Shown piece after piece: positions 23,267-33,585 of a DNA stretch of 64,000 nucleotides. Source of the DNA: an uncultured Methylophilaceae bacterium. GTDB lineage: Bacteria; Pseudomonadota; Gammaproteobacteria; Burkholderiales; Methylophilaceae. Numbering within the stretch: position 1 is the stretch's first letter; the number at the start of each line of letters is the position of its first letter. A model generated the notes under the pieces. It saw only the letters and a list, made by a program, of their open reading frames with translations. It did not search any database and was not told where the DNA came from. Both the position numbers and the translations under genes were made by a program. Location of the stretch: contig CAJBIA010000008.1 of assembly GCA_903953055.1 (NCBI GenBank), forward strand, positions 19,791-83,790, read 5' to 3'.

Positions 23267-25507
23267 TTATTCTGCTACACAATCAACGAAGTACATAGCT
23301 TTACCATCTACCACTTGTTTCACTAAGCCATGTACATCAGTCTCAAATCCTGGGAAGCGCTCGTTAAACTCACGTGCAAACTTCAAGTAGTTAACGATAA
23401 TAGCATTGAACTGTTCGCCAGGAATTAACAGTGGAATGCCTGGTGGGTAAGGGGTTAGCAACACGGCAGTGATTCGGCCTTCTAACTCGTCAATCAATAC
23501 ACGGTCAATTTCGCGGTGCGCCATTTTTGCAAATGCATCAGTCGGCTTCATGGCTGGTACCATGTTTGATAGATACATTTCGGTGGTTAAGCGCGCCACA
23601 TCATTCTTTTTGTAGATTTCGTGAATTTGCGTACACAAATCTCTTAAGCCAGTTCGTTCGTAGCGTGGAAATTTGGCTGCGAACTCAGGTAATACCTTCC
23701 ATAATGGTTGGTTCTTGTCGTAATCATCTTTGAACTGCTGTAAAGCGGCTACCATTGTGTTCCAGCGGCCTTTTGTAATGCCAATGGTAAACATGATGAA
23801 GAATGAATAAAGGCCAGTCTTCTCAACAATCACGCCATGTTCAGCAAGGTATTTGGTGACGATGGCAGCTGGAATGCCAAACTCATCAGAGAAATCCCCA
23901 TCCACGTCCAATCCTGGGGTGATTATAGTGGCTTTAATTGGATCGAGCATGTTGAAGCCTTCGGCAAGATTGCCGAAGCCATGCCAGCGTTCATTGGCTT
24001 TAAGCATCCAAGCTTCGCGTTCCTCGATGCCTTCTTCTGATAGATCGTTTGGGCCCCAAACTTTAAACCACCAGTCAGCACCCCATTCCTCATCCACTTT
24101 GCGCATCGCACGGCGGAAGTCTAATGCCTCCATAATGGATTCTTCGACTAATACTGTGCCGCCAGGTGCCTCCATCATTGCGGCAGCTACATCACAACTG
24201 GCAATGATTGAATATTGAGGGCTAGTTGAGGTGTGCATCAAATATGCTTCGTTGAATACATCACGGTCAAGCTGAATGCCTTCAGCATCTTGCACTAGAA
24301 TTTGCGAGGCTTGACTAAGACCAGCAAGCAATTTATGCGTAGATTGTGTAGAGAAAATCATCGACTCTTTACAGCGAGGGCGATCAGCACCAATGGCATG
24401 GTAATCACCATAAAAATCATGGAATGTTGCGTGAGGTAACCATGCTTCATCAAAATGGAGGGTGTCAATTTTTCCGTCTAGCATTTCTTTAATTTCTTCA
24501 ACGTTATAAAGAACGCCATCATAGGTGGATTGTGTAATGGTTAAGACGCGTGGTTTTGCATTTTTATCTTTTGCAAAAGGATTCGCTTCTATTTTTTTCT
24601 TAATATTTTCCCATTCAAACTCGGCTTTTGGTATCGGGCCGATAATGCCAAAATGGTTGCGGGTTGGCATTAAGAATACGGGTATTGCACCAGTCATAAT
24701 AATCGAGTGCAATACGGATTTGTGACAGTTACGATCAACGACAACAATATCGCCCGGTGCGACGGTTGAGTTCCATACGATTTTATTCGAAGTTGATGTG
24801 CCATTGGTCACAAAGTACAAGTGATCGCAGTTGTAAATCCGTGCAGCATTTCGCTCTGATGCAGCCACAGGACCTGTGTGGTCTAATAATTGACCCAGCT
24901 CATCCACAGCATTACAAACATCGGCACGTAGCATATTCTCACCAAAAAATTGGTGGAACATTTGGCCAACAGGGGACTTTAAGAACGCTACCCCACCTGA
25001 GTGCCCAGGGCAGTGCCATGAATACGAACCATCAGCTGCGTAATGAGTTAAAGCTTTAAAGAAGGGAGGTGGCAGGCTATCTAAATAAGCCTTAGCTTCA
25101 CGGATAATCAACCGTGCGACAAATTCAGGCGTATCTTCATTCATATGAATGAATCCGTGCAATTCACGTAATACGTCGTTTGGGATGTGCCGGGAAGTGC
25201 GTGTTTCGCCATGAAGAAAAATAGGGATCTCTTCATTACGATAACGAATTTCTGTCACGAAGGTACGTAATTGCTCAATCGCTTCTGGTTTTGCTTCTAC
25301 AATTTCTTCATCATCAATCGATAAAATAAAAGCTGACGCACGACTTTGTTGCTGGGCAAATGAGGTTAGATCCCCATAGCTTGTTACACCTAAAACTTCA
25401 AAACCTTCTTCTTCAATCGCTTTTGCAAGCACACGGATGCCTAAGCCTGAGGAGTTTTCAGAGCGAAAGTCTTCGTCAATAATAACAATTGGAAATCTAA
25501 ATTTCAT
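23267..25507 (-). CDS. Orn/Lys/Arg decarboxylase (class III, basic amino acid)
   Basis: 746 aa; TNGTSTSNKIV, HFDEAWLPHATFHDFY, STQSTHKLLAGLSQAS PLP-lysine motif; substrate not assignable by eye. Confidence 0.92.
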   Translation of the reverse strand: MKFRFPIVIIDEDFRSENSSGLGIRVLAKAIEEEGFEVLGVTSYGDLTSFAQQQSRASAFILSIDDEEIVEAKPEAIEQLRTFVTEIRYRNEEIPIFLHGETRTSRHIPNDVLRELHGFIHMNEDTPEFVARLIIREAKAYLDSLPPPFFKALTHYAADGSYSWHCPGHSGGVAFLKSPVGQMFHQFFGENMLRADVCNAVDELGQLLDHTGPVAASERNAARIYNCDHLYFVTNGTSTSNKIVWNSTVAPGDIVVVDRNCHKSVLHSIIMTGAIPVFLMPTRNHFGIIGPIPKAEFEWENIKKKIEANPFAKDKNAKPRVLTITQSTYDGVLYNVEEIKEMLDGKIDTLHFDEAWLPHATFHDFYGDYHAIGADRPRCKESMIFSTQSTHKLLAGLSQASQILVQDAEGIQLDRDVFNEAYLMHTSTSPQYSIIASCDVAAAMMEAPGGTVLVEESIMEALDFRRAMRKVDEEWGADWWFKVWGPNDLSEEGIEEREAWMLKANERWHGFGNLAEGFNMLDPIKATIITPGLDVDGDFSDEFGIPAAIVTKYLAEHGVIVEKTGLYSFFIMFTIGITKGRWNTMVAALQQFKDDYDKNQPLWKVLPEFAAKFPRYERTGLRDLCTQIHEIYKKNDVARLTTEMYLSNMVPAMKPTDAFAKMAHREIDRVLIDELEGRITAVLLTPYPPGIPLLIPGEQFNAIIVNYLKFAREFNERFPGFETDVHGLVKQVVDGKAMYFVDCVAE

Positions 25508-25528
25508 TGAGTAACCTTATTCTGAGGC

Positions 25529-26104
25529 CTAGATTTTAGGAAGAGTTACACCGACTTGGCCTTGATATTTTCCGCCACGGTCTTTATAACTGGTTTCGCA
25601 AATGTCGTCTTCATCTGCTTCAAAAAATAGTACTTGGGCACAACCCTCGTTAGCATAAATTTTTGCTGGAAGTGGGGTTGTGTTGCTAAATTCAAGGGTA
25701 ACGTAACCTTCCCATTCTGGTTCAAATGGCGTCACATTTACAATAATTCCGCAACGTGCATAAGTGGATTTCCCTAAACAAACAGTTAGTACATTTCTTG
25801 GAATGCGGAAATATTCAACAGTGCGGGCTAGTGCGAATGAATTTGGTGGAATGATGCAGTAATCCGCATTCACTTCTACAAATGAATTGGGGTCAAAGTT
25901 TTTTGGGTCGACAATTGTGCTATTAAGGTTGGTGAATAACTTAAATTCTTTTGAACAGCGAATATCGTATCCATAGCTTGATGTACCATACGAGACAACG
26001 CGTTGACCTTCGGCATTAACTTTAACTTGATTTGGCTCAAACGGCTCTATCATGCCATGTTGTTCGGCCATGCGGCGTATCCAATTATCCGATTTAATGC
26101 TCAT
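25529..26104 (-). CDS. dcd: dCTP deaminase
   Basis: [57 protein letters not shown]. Confidence 0.97.
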   Translation of the reverse strand: MSIKSDNWIRRMAEQHGMIEPFEPNQVKVNAEGQRVVSYGTSSYGYDIRCSKEFKLFTNLNSTIVDPKNFDPNSFVEVNADYCIIPPNSFALARTVEYFRIPRNVLTVCLGKSTYARCGIIVNVTPFEPEWEGYVTLEFSNTTPLPAKIYANEGCAQVLFFEADEDDICETSYKDRGGKYQGQVGVTLPKI

Positions 26105-26208
26105 TATTCACTCAACCATCCATTAAAAAACAAAAATAACTAAATTAAAATGCCCACGCATTATGCCATTTTACTGGCAATCCGCGCAGGCGATTTGTAA
26201 TCACAACA

Positions 26209-27717
26209 TTAGTGTTGGTCGCCACCCAGCTCAATGCTGTAACGCCAGAACTGGTCTTCTGCTTCGAAAATTACGCTAGACTCTTCTGGGTCGCGGTTGC
26301 CAGCACGGTATTGATGCAATGGCGTTTTATCTTTTGCCCATGCGTTTACAATCTGGTCAACCAAACGCCATTGCGCTTCGACTTCACTAATGTGCAGATA
26401 TTGTGAAGGGTCACCTTCCATTAAATTCAACATCAATGTTTCGTATGAATCGATTGTTTCGTCATCTTGTTTGCGCTGTGGTCCATCAATGCTCATCGTG
26501 CGTGTCGCAATATCCAAACCAGGAATCTTTGATTCCATCTCAATTTTCACACATTCACGCGGTTGAATATTGATGATCAGCCAGTTGTGATGTTGACCTT
26601 CTTTTAATTCGATTGGTGATTGTTTGAAACGAATGGCAATAGCAGTGTTACCTTCATGCATACGTTTGCCTGTGCGGACATAGAACGGCACGCCATTCCA
26701 GCGAGGGTTATCAATAAATAATTTAACGGCAGCGTAGGTTTCTGTGAAGCTTATATCGCCAAGTCCATCACGTTTTACTTCTTCCAAGTAGCCAGGGACG
26801 TTTTCACCGTGCCCGTCACTTGCACAAACACGACCAGCAGCATACTGAGCACGGAATACTTGTTTATTGAAGTTTGCTAAGTCAATGGGGCGAATGGATT
26901 CTAAAACTTTGATTTTTTCTGCGCGTATGCTATCAGGTGTTAGGTCTTTTGGCTTTTCCATTGCCACAAGTGCCATTGTTTGCAGTAAATGGCTTTGAAA
27001 CATGTCTCTAAGAGCGCCAGTTGCATCGTAGAAGGTTGTGCGTTCGCCAACGCCTAATGTTTCATTGTTGGTGATTTGTACGTGGTCGATATACTCTCTG
27101 TTCCAAAGGGGTTCAAAAATCGCGTTGGTAAAGCGAGTCAACATGATGTTTTGAATCGCTGATTTACCGAGGTAATGGTCAATGCGGTAAATTTGACTCT
27201 CTTTTAAGTGCTTCGTGATTTTTAATTGAAGATCTTGTGCACTTGCGAGATCAGTGCCAAATGGCTTTTCAATCAACACACGTCGCCAATATTTGCTTTC
27301 ATCAAGTAACCCTACGCCTGAAAGTTGTTCCACTACTGGCGCAAAGTCAGTAGGGCGCACAGACAAGAAATAAGCTAGGTTTTGTGGAAACACTTTTTGA
27401 TCACTCAACTTATCCCGCATTTTTTCGAAAGCATTCGGATCGGTTGGTGGGTTGGCGTGGTAATGGTTGCGTGCGATAAAACGTTCAAATACTTTTGCGT
27501 CAAAGCCGCCTTTAAATTTAGCGTCCAACATGCCTTTGATTTCTTTATGCCAATCGTCTTGAGAAATGTCACCGCGACCCACAGATAAAATAACCATATG
27601 ATCTGGTAAGCGCCCAGCAGCATCTAAACGGAACAGGCCGGGAATTAACTTGATACGAGATAAATTACCGCTAGCGCCAAATAAGACAAGGGTACAAGGA
27701 TCGATTTGTTTGCTCAT
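26209..27717 (-). CDS. zwf: glucose-6-phosphate 1-dehydrogenase
   Basis: LVLFGASGNLSRIKL, RIDHYLGK; start set at MSKQIDPCT (27717). Confidence 0.97.
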   Translation of the reverse strand: MSKQIDPCTLVLFGASGNLSRIKLIPGLFRLDAAGRLPDHMVILSVGRGDISQDDWHKEIKGMLDAKFKGGFDAKVFERFIARNHYHANPPTDPNAFEKMRDKLSDQKVFPQNLAYFLSVRPTDFAPVVEQLSGVGLLDESKYWRRVLIEKPFGTDLASAQDLQLKITKHLKESQIYRIDHYLGKSAIQNIMLTRFTNAIFEPLWNREYIDHVQITNNETLGVGERTTFYDATGALRDMFQSHLLQTMALVAMEKPKDLTPDSIRAEKIKVLESIRPIDLANFNKQVFRAQYAAGRVCASDGHGENVPGYLEEVKRDGLGDISFTETYAAVKLFIDNPRWNGVPFYVRTGKRMHEGNTAIAIRFKQSPIELKEGQHHNWLIINIQPRECVKIEMESKIPGLDIATRTMSIDGPQRKQDDETIDSYETLMLNLMEGDPSQYLHISEVEAQWRLVDQIVNAWAKDKTPLHQYRAGNRDPEESSVIFEAEDQFWRYSIELGGDQH

Positions 27718-27788
27718 TACTTCAATTTTCCTAAAGTTTCGGGTTTGATAAGCGACCATTGTTCAATGGCCGCCATGAGTTTTTGTGC

Positions 27789-28712
27789 TTAGTCGTTAAC
27801 GGACTTGACGAAATGACCACCAAAGCCATTGCGCATCATTGATAATAACTTGTAGCTGTAGCCAGTTGCGTCTTGGCTTCTAAAGCGAGCTTGTAATGCA
27901 AGTGTTAATACGGGTGCAGCAACCCCTTGCTCAACAGACTCCATTACTGTCCAACGCCCTTCGCCAGAATCAGCAACGTATGGAGCAACCGCAGTTAATT
28001 CTTGGTCTTCCTTAAGCGCATCAGCTGTTAAATCTAATAGCCAGCTTCGAACCACTGAACCATGACGCCACAACTCTGTGACTTGCGCTAAATCTAAATG
28101 GAAATCTGTTTTGCCTTTTAATAGATCCAGACCTTCAGCCATGGCTTGCATCATGCCGTATTCGATACCGTTATGAATCATTTTGGTGAAGTGACCAGAA
28201 CCAACTGGACCAACATGAGCCCAACCGTGCTCTTTAGATGGGGCAAGGGCTATTAGGATAGGTTCTACTACTTTTGCGATTTCAGGGGTGCTACCAACCA
28301 TTAGGCAGTACCCATTTTCTAAGCCCCAAATCCCGCCTGATGTCCCGGCATCCATAAAACCAATACCACGTTCTGCTAACCAAGCGCCTCGGCGTTGACT
28401 ATCTTTGTAGTTTGAATTGCCCCCATCAATAATGATGTCGCCTTTAGAAAGCATATGAGCAAGATTTTGAATTTCAATTTCAGTGGGTTCGCCGCTTGGC
28501 AGCATTAACCAAACAATCCGTTTTTCGCCGTTATCGCCCAATTTTGAAACTGCATCGGGTACCGAGCACGCCGCAATCATGCCTTCATTTTCGGTTAGCT
28601 TTGTCACAACTTCTATACTTCTATCATATCCAACAACATCTATACCACTGCGAAGCAAGCGTGAGGTCATGTTTCCACCCATCTTGCCCAAACCGATCAT
28701 TGCAAGTTTCAT
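27789..28712 (-). CDS. gnd: 6-phosphogluconate dehydrogenase, short-chain (YqeC/GndA-like)
   Basis: MIGLGKMGGNM, DGGNSNYKDSQRR, GHFTKMIHNGIEYGMMQ; 307 aa. Confidence 0.94.
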   Translation of the reverse strand: MKLAMIGLGKMGGNMTSRLLRSGIDVVGYDRSIEVVTKLTENEGMIAACSVPDAVSKLGDNGEKRIVWLMLPSGEPTEIEIQNLAHMLSKGDIIIDGGNSNYKDSQRRGAWLAERGIGFMDAGTSGGIWGLENGYCLMVGSTPEIAKVVEPILIALAPSKEHGWAHVGPVGSGHFTKMIHNGIEYGMMQAMAEGLDLLKGKTDFHLDLAQVTELWRHGSVVRSWLLDLTADALKEDQELTAVAPYVADSGEGRWTVMESVEQGVAAPVLTLALQARFRSQDATGYSYKLLSMMRNGFGGHFVKSVND

Positions 28713-28820
28713 TGTTTTTCCTTGATTAGGATATAGTCTGCCGTCGTCCTTTTGGGTAAGATGGCGAGCTAAATTGATTCATTAAAATAGTAAGCAATTA
28801 TAACGTGAAGGCTTTGCATC

Positions 28821-29522
28821 ATGCAAAACACAAACCAAGAAAAATCAAAGCAAATCAGCCGCTGGCACGATTTTGAAACACAAGACGCAATTAATCATGC
28901 AACATTAAATAGAATTTTAGCTGCAGCGGATGAGGCAATCGCCACTCGTGGTCATTTTTCAATTGTTTTAGCAGGGGGTGCAACGCCTAAAAGCGTTTAT
29001 GCTTTACTTAAAGAAGCAAACGCAGATTGGGCGCATTGGCATATTTATCACAATGATGACCGTTGCTTGCCAAAAGATAATGCTGAACGCAATAGTTTAA
29101 TGGCTCGCACTACTTGGCTAAATCATGTAAGCATTCCTGCAAATCAAATTCATGATATCCCAGCTGAATTGGGTAATATTGATGGCGCCAAAGCCTATGC
29201 TAAAACGCTTCATGGGCTACTAGCGTTTGATTTGGTGCTTTTAGGATTGGGTGAAGACGGTCATACGGCTAGCTTATTTCCCAATCAAGCAGTCGACAAT
29301 TCTGCTGATGCAGTGCCTGTATTTGACGCACCTAAACCACCATCTGATCGAATCACAATGAGTCAGCAGCGTTTAAGCAACACCCGAGAGGTAATTTTCT
29401 TGGTGACGGGGGCAGGCAAGCAAGAGGCTGTGAATAATTGGCGTCAAGGGGTCGCCATTCCAGCTACTTTGATTACACCTGAAAATGGTGTTGATGTTTA
29501 TTGTTTTGGCGTGACGTATTAG
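28821..29522 (+). CDS. pgl: 6-phosphogluconolactonase
   Basis: LAGGATPKSVY, LLGLGEDGHTASLFP. Confidence 0.95.
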   Translation: MQNTNQEKSKQISRWHDFETQDAINHATLNRILAAADEAIATRGHFSIVLAGGATPKSVYALLKEANADWAHWHIYHNDDRCLPKDNAERNSLMARTTWLNHVSIPANQIHDIPAELGNIDGAKAYAKTLHGLLAFDLVLLGLGEDGHTASLFPNQAVDNSADAVPVFDAPKPPSDRITMSQQRLSNTREVIFLVTGAGKQEAVNNWRQGVAIPATLITPENGVDVYCFGVTY

Positions 29523-29547
29523 GAGAGAACCGTTAGTCTTGGAATGC

Positions 29548-29588
29548 ACCTAAACAAGAACCCCGAATGTCGGAGTTCTTGTTTAGGT
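29548..29588. terminator. bidirectional hairpin between convergent pgl and apbC
   Basis: ACCTAAACAAGAACCCCG-AATGT-CGGAGTTCTTGTTTAGGT; 18-bp stem with one mismatch, overlaps the apbC stop. Confidence 0.65.
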
Positions 29589-30671
29589 ATTTTGAATTAC
29601 AATATTTGGGAACTTACTGCTTTGATCTAGCGCTAGTTGAGAGAGCTTGGATGCTGTCTTTCTAGCAATTTGTTTGTAGATGTTGGCAATTTCACCATTA
29701 GGTTCGCTAATTACGATGGGTTTTCCACCGTCTGATTGCTCTCGAATTTTAATATCTAATGGTAAGCTGCCAAGTAAGTCTACGTTGTAGTCCTTACACA
29801 TTGCTTCGCCACCACCTGCGCCAAAAATATGCTCCTCATGTCCACAATTCGAGCATATATGCGTGCTCATGTTTTCCACAATCCCTAAAATTGGGATTCC
29901 CACTTTTTCGAACATTTTGAGGCCCTTGCGAGCATCCAAAAGCGCAATATCTTGTGGTGTGGTGACTATAATAGCTCCAGTTACTGGAACCTTTTGCGAA
30001 AGTGTCAGTTGGATGTCACCAGTGCCAGGTGGTAAGTCGACAATTAAATAATCTAAATTTTTCCATCGGGTATCTCGTAGCAATTGTTCTAGCGCCCCAG
30101 TTACCATTGGGCCTCGCCACACCATCGGAGTATCGATATCAATTAAAAATCCTATCGACATGGCTTGAATGCCATGAGCTTGCATAGCTTCTATACTTTT
30201 TCCGTCAGCACTGTCAGGCCTTCCTGAAATGCCTAGCATCTGTGGTTGACTTGGGCCATAGATGTCAGCATCTAAAATGCCAACATTAGCACCCTCTTCT
30301 GCTAGCGCTAGTGCTAGATTAACTGCAGTCGTTGATTTGCCTACGCCGCCTTTGCCAGAAGCGATTGCAATAATGTTCTTAACGTTCTGAATGAGGGGGA
30401 CCCCGCGCTGAACGCTATGCGGAACGATCCGACTGCCGATGTTGATTGTCACTTTTTCTATGCCAACAATCGAACTCAATTGAGTTTCAATCAGACTCTT
30501 CAGTTCAGAAAGTACGCTTTTTGCTGGATATCCTAAAACGATATCTATTGAAAGACTGTTGCCATCAATTTGAATGTTTTTTGCCGACTTGCTTGAGATG
30601 AAATCCACCCCAGTGTTTGGATCTATCAATTTTTTGAGAACATTTTGAATGTCTAATTCTGAAATTGCCAT
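29583..30671 (-). CDS. apbC: Mrp/ApbC P-loop Fe-S carrier ATPase
   Basis: IASGKGGVGKSTTAVNLALAL; CSNCGHEEHIFG; N-terminal MIP18-like domain. Confidence 0.95.
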   Translation of the reverse strand: MAISELDIQNVLKKLIDPNTGVDFISSKSAKNIQIDGNSLSIDIVLGYPAKSVLSELKSLIETQLSSIVGIEKVTINIGSRIVPHSVQRGVPLIQNVKNIIAIASGKGGVGKSTTAVNLALALAEEGANVGILDADIYGPSQPQMLGISGRPDSADGKSIEAMQAHGIQAMSIGFLIDIDTPMVWRGPMVTGALEQLLRDTRWKNLDYLIVDLPPGTGDIQLTLSQKVPVTGAIIVTTPQDIALLDARKGLKMFEKVGIPILGIVENMSTHICSNCGHEEHIFGAGGGEAMCKDYNVDLLGSLPLDIKIREQSDGGKPIVISEPNGEIANIYKQIARKTASKLSQLALDQSSKFPNIVIQNT

Positions 30672-30789
30672 CTAAATTCCCTTGCAATAATTCTTGAGTA
30701 AAAGATTAAGGTAATTTTAACGCATGTGAAAGCGCTCGTCATTTGTTAAAATGGGCGTATTCGAACAATTTACAAATAGATTGAAATTC

Positions 30790-32841
30790 ATGAGTCGTAA
30801 AATTCTTATTACTTCAGCACTGCCTTATGCGAATGGCAGTATCCATTTAGGCCATTTGGTTGAGTATATCCAGACTGACATTTGGGTGCGTTTTCAAAAA
30901 ATGCAGGGGCATACGGTGCATTATGTCTGTGCAGATGATACTCATGGAACACCGATCATGTTGCGGGCTGAAAAAGAGGGGATTACACCAGAGGCTTTAA
31001 TCGCAAAAGTGCATAAAGAGCATTATGCGGATTTCTCAGATTTTTTAGTTGAGTTTGATAATTACTATTCAACCAACTCGTCTGAAAATAAAGCGCTAGC
31101 AAGTAGTATTTACAAGGCGCTTAAAGAGAATGGAAAAATTGCAATAAAAACCATAGAACAGTTTTATGATCCTGTTAAAAATATGTTTTTGCCTGATCGT
31201 TTCATCAAAGGCGAATGCCCTAAGTGTCATGCAAAGGATCAATATGGAGATTCATGTGAAGTCTGCGGTGCAACTTACAATCCAACGGAGTTAATTAATC
31301 CATTTTCTGCAGTTTCTGGCGCAGCGCCAGTGCGTAAGGAGACTGAGCATTACTTCTTCAAGCTTTCAGAATGCAGCAATTTCCTGCGTGGCTGGACACG
31401 TTCTGGGACGCTGCAACAAGAAGCTGCTAACAAGATGAAAGAATGGATCGGTGAGGAAGGCGAGAATAAATTGTCTGACTGGGATATCTCTCGTGATGCC
31501 CCTTATTTTGGTTTTGAGATTCCCGATGCGCCAGGCAAGTACTTTTATGTTTGGTTAGATGCACCAATCGGTTACATGGCAAGTTTTAAAAATCTATGTG
31601 ATAAAAAGGGTCTCGATTTTGATGAGTATTGGAAATCGGACTCTAAGACAGAGCTTTACCATTTTATTGGTAAAGACATTTTATATTTTCACGCCTTATT
31701 TTGGCCTGCAACATTGGAGTACGCTGGCTATCGCAAGCCAACTCAAGTTTTCTCGCATGGCTTTTTAACGGTGAATGGTGAAAAGATGTCTAAGTCTCGC
31801 GGTACTTTTATTACTGCGCGGAGCTATTTGGATCATATTGGAAATCCTGAGTATTTGCGTTATTACTATGCGGCAAAACTAAATGGCAGTATGGAAGACA
31901 TTGACTTAAACTTAGAAGACTTTGTTGCTCGTGTTAACAGTGATTTGGTTGGAAAATACATTAATATCGCTAGCCGCACGGCGGGGTTTATCAATAAGCG
32001 CTTTGCTGGGAAATTGGTTTCAGCTAATAAACATGCTGTTGTAGAAATAATTAAAGCGGCTGCACCTGAAATTGCTAAAGCTTATGAAGCGCGGGATTAT
32101 AGCCGTGCGCAACGTGAAATTATGCGTTTAGCTGATTTGGCTAATGCTGATGTTGCAGAGGCGGCACCTTGGGTTGTGGCGAAGCAAGCGGGTGATGTGG
32201 CGCAAGCTAAATTACATGCAGATTGTTCAAGTGCGCTTGAGATGTTCCGCTTACTTACACTTTACTTAAAGCCAGCATTGCCGGATTTGGCAGATAATAT
32301 TGAACGTTTCTTAAATATTGCACCGCTTACATGGGCTAGCGTGAATGATTCCTTTGATGACGGTCATGTGATTAACGAATATACCCATTTAATTACCAGA
32401 ATAGACTCGAAAAACATTGAAGCTATGACAAATGCGAATAAAGAAACTTTGCAACAAACCCCTGTGCTGGCGGCATCTAAACCTGCCCCAATAGTGTCTG
32501 AAAATGACGGTGATTACATCTCTATTGATGATTTTACTAAGGTAGATTTACGAATTGCAAAAATTGTTAATGCTGAGCATGTTGATGGTGCAGAAAAGTT
32601 GCTGAGATTGAGCTTAGATATCGGTGAGGCTACTCCACGGCAAGTATTTGCAGGCATCAAGTCTGCTTACGATCCTGAGACTTTGATCGGTCGATTAACT
32701 GTTATGGTGGCAAATCTTGCGCCACGCAAGATGAAGTTCGGTATGTCTGATGGAATGGTGTTAGCTGCAAGCGATGAGCATGGCGGCCCATTTATTTTAT
32801 CGCCGGACATAGGCGCTCAAGCTGGGATGCGGGTTAAATAA
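30790..32841 (+). CDS. metG: methionyl-tRNA synthetase
   Basis: [22 protein letters not shown]; zinc knuckle [28 protein letters not shown]-terminal tRNA-binding domain. Confidence 0.98.
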   Translation: MSRKILITSALPYANGSIHLGHLVEYIQTDIWVRFQKMQGHTVHYVCADDTHGTPIMLRAEKEGITPEALIAKVHKEHYADFSDFLVEFDNYYSTNSSENKALASSIYKALKENGKIAIKTIEQFYDPVKNMFLPDRFIKGECPKCHAKDQYGDSCEVCGATYNPTELINPFSAVSGAAPVRKETEHYFFKLSECSNFLRGWTRSGTLQQEAANKMKEWIGEEGENKLSDWDISRDAPYFGFEIPDAPGKYFYVWLDAPIGYMASFKNLCDKKGLDFDEYWKSDSKTELYHFIGKDILYFHALFWPATLEYAGYRKPTQVFSHGFLTVNGEKMSKSRGTFITARSYLDHIGNPEYLRYYYAAKLNGSMEDIDLNLEDFVARVNSDLVGKYINIASRTAGFINKRFAGKLVSANKHAVVEIIKAAAPEIAKAYEARDYSRAQREIMRLADLANADVAEAAPWVVAKQAGDVAQAKLHADCSSALEMFRLLTLYLKPALPDLADNIERFLNIAPLTWASVNDSFDDGHVINEYTHLITRIDSKNIEAMTNANKETLQQTPVLAASKPAPIVSENDGDYISIDDFTKVDLRIAKIVNAEHVDGAEKLLRLSLDIGEATPRQVFAGIKSAYDPETLIGRLTVMVANLAPRKMKFGMSDGMVLAASDEHGGPFILSPDIGAQAGMRVK

Positions 32842-32844
32842 ATT

Positions 32845-32894
32845 ATTAATGCTATAAAAAAGCCCGCTGATGCGGGCTTTTTTATAGCATTAAT
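32845..32894. terminator. perfect 23-bp-stem bidirectional terminator between convergent metG and pyrF
   Basis: ATTAATGCTATAAAAAAGCCCGC-TGAT-GCGGGCTTTTTTATAGCATTAAT; right arm encodes the end and stop of pyrF. Confidence 0.9.
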
Positions 32895-33580
32895 TCCCTA
32901 TTGATCTTTATAAGCGTTTCTAGCGGTGTTGGTGACTGTGTAATTGGTCGACCAATAACTAAATAGCTCGATCCTAGAGCTAAGCCTTGGCTTGGGGTTA
33001 CCACCCGAGATTGATCATCAATGTTTGTATCTGAAGGACGAATGCCTGGCGTCACTAAACAGAAATCGTCTCCTAAGGCTTTACGTAAAACAGGGGCTTC
33101 CTGCGCAGAACAAACAACGCCATCAAGACCGGATTTTTTTGTGAGTAGAGAAAGTTTCAATACTTGGGCTGCAACTGACCCAGTCACCCCAACTTCATTG
33201 AGCATGCTTTGATTCATGCTGGTAAGGACGGTTACAGCAATGAGTAGGGGTTTTTGGCCTGATCGGTCAACACCCTCACGTGCCGCTTCCATCATGCCGC
33301 TTCCACCAGATGCATGTACGTTCAGCATCCATACTCCTAATCGACTTGCTGCTTCGCAGGCTTTGCCGACAGTGGTTGGAATATCATGAAATTTTAAATC
33401 TAAAAATATTCCAAAGCCCTTTGAGATAAGTGTTTCAATAAGCTGAGGGCCAGCAGCAGTAAATAGCTCTTTCCCTATTTTTAATCTGCAAAGCTTTGGA
33501 TCCAGTTGTTGCACAAAATTAAGTGCAACTTGAGGGCTCGGATAATCTAAAGCAATAACAATTTTAGGGTCATCTATCAT
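32882..33580 (-). CDS. pyrF: orotidine-5'-phosphate decarboxylase
   Basis: IVIALDYPSPQVAL, FLDLKFHDIPTTV, VTPGIRP; start at MIDDPK (33580). Confidence 0.96.
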   Translation of the reverse strand: MIDDPKIVIALDYPSPQVALNFVQQLDPKLCRLKIGKELFTAAGPQLIETLISKGFGIFLDLKFHDIPTTVGKACEAASRLGVWMLNVHASGGSGMMEAAREGVDRSGQKPLLIAVTVLTSMNQSMLNEVGVTGSVAAQVLKLSLLTKKSGLDGVVCSAQEAPVLRKALGDDFCLVTPGIRPSDTNIDDQSRVVTPSQGLALGSSYLVIGRPITQSPTPLETLIKINRELML

Positions 33581-33585
33581 GTGGT

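Noticed and set aside
23837-24218. 121-aa plus-strand ORF opposite the decarboxylase
   Set aside because: Shadow ORF with no recognisable domain.
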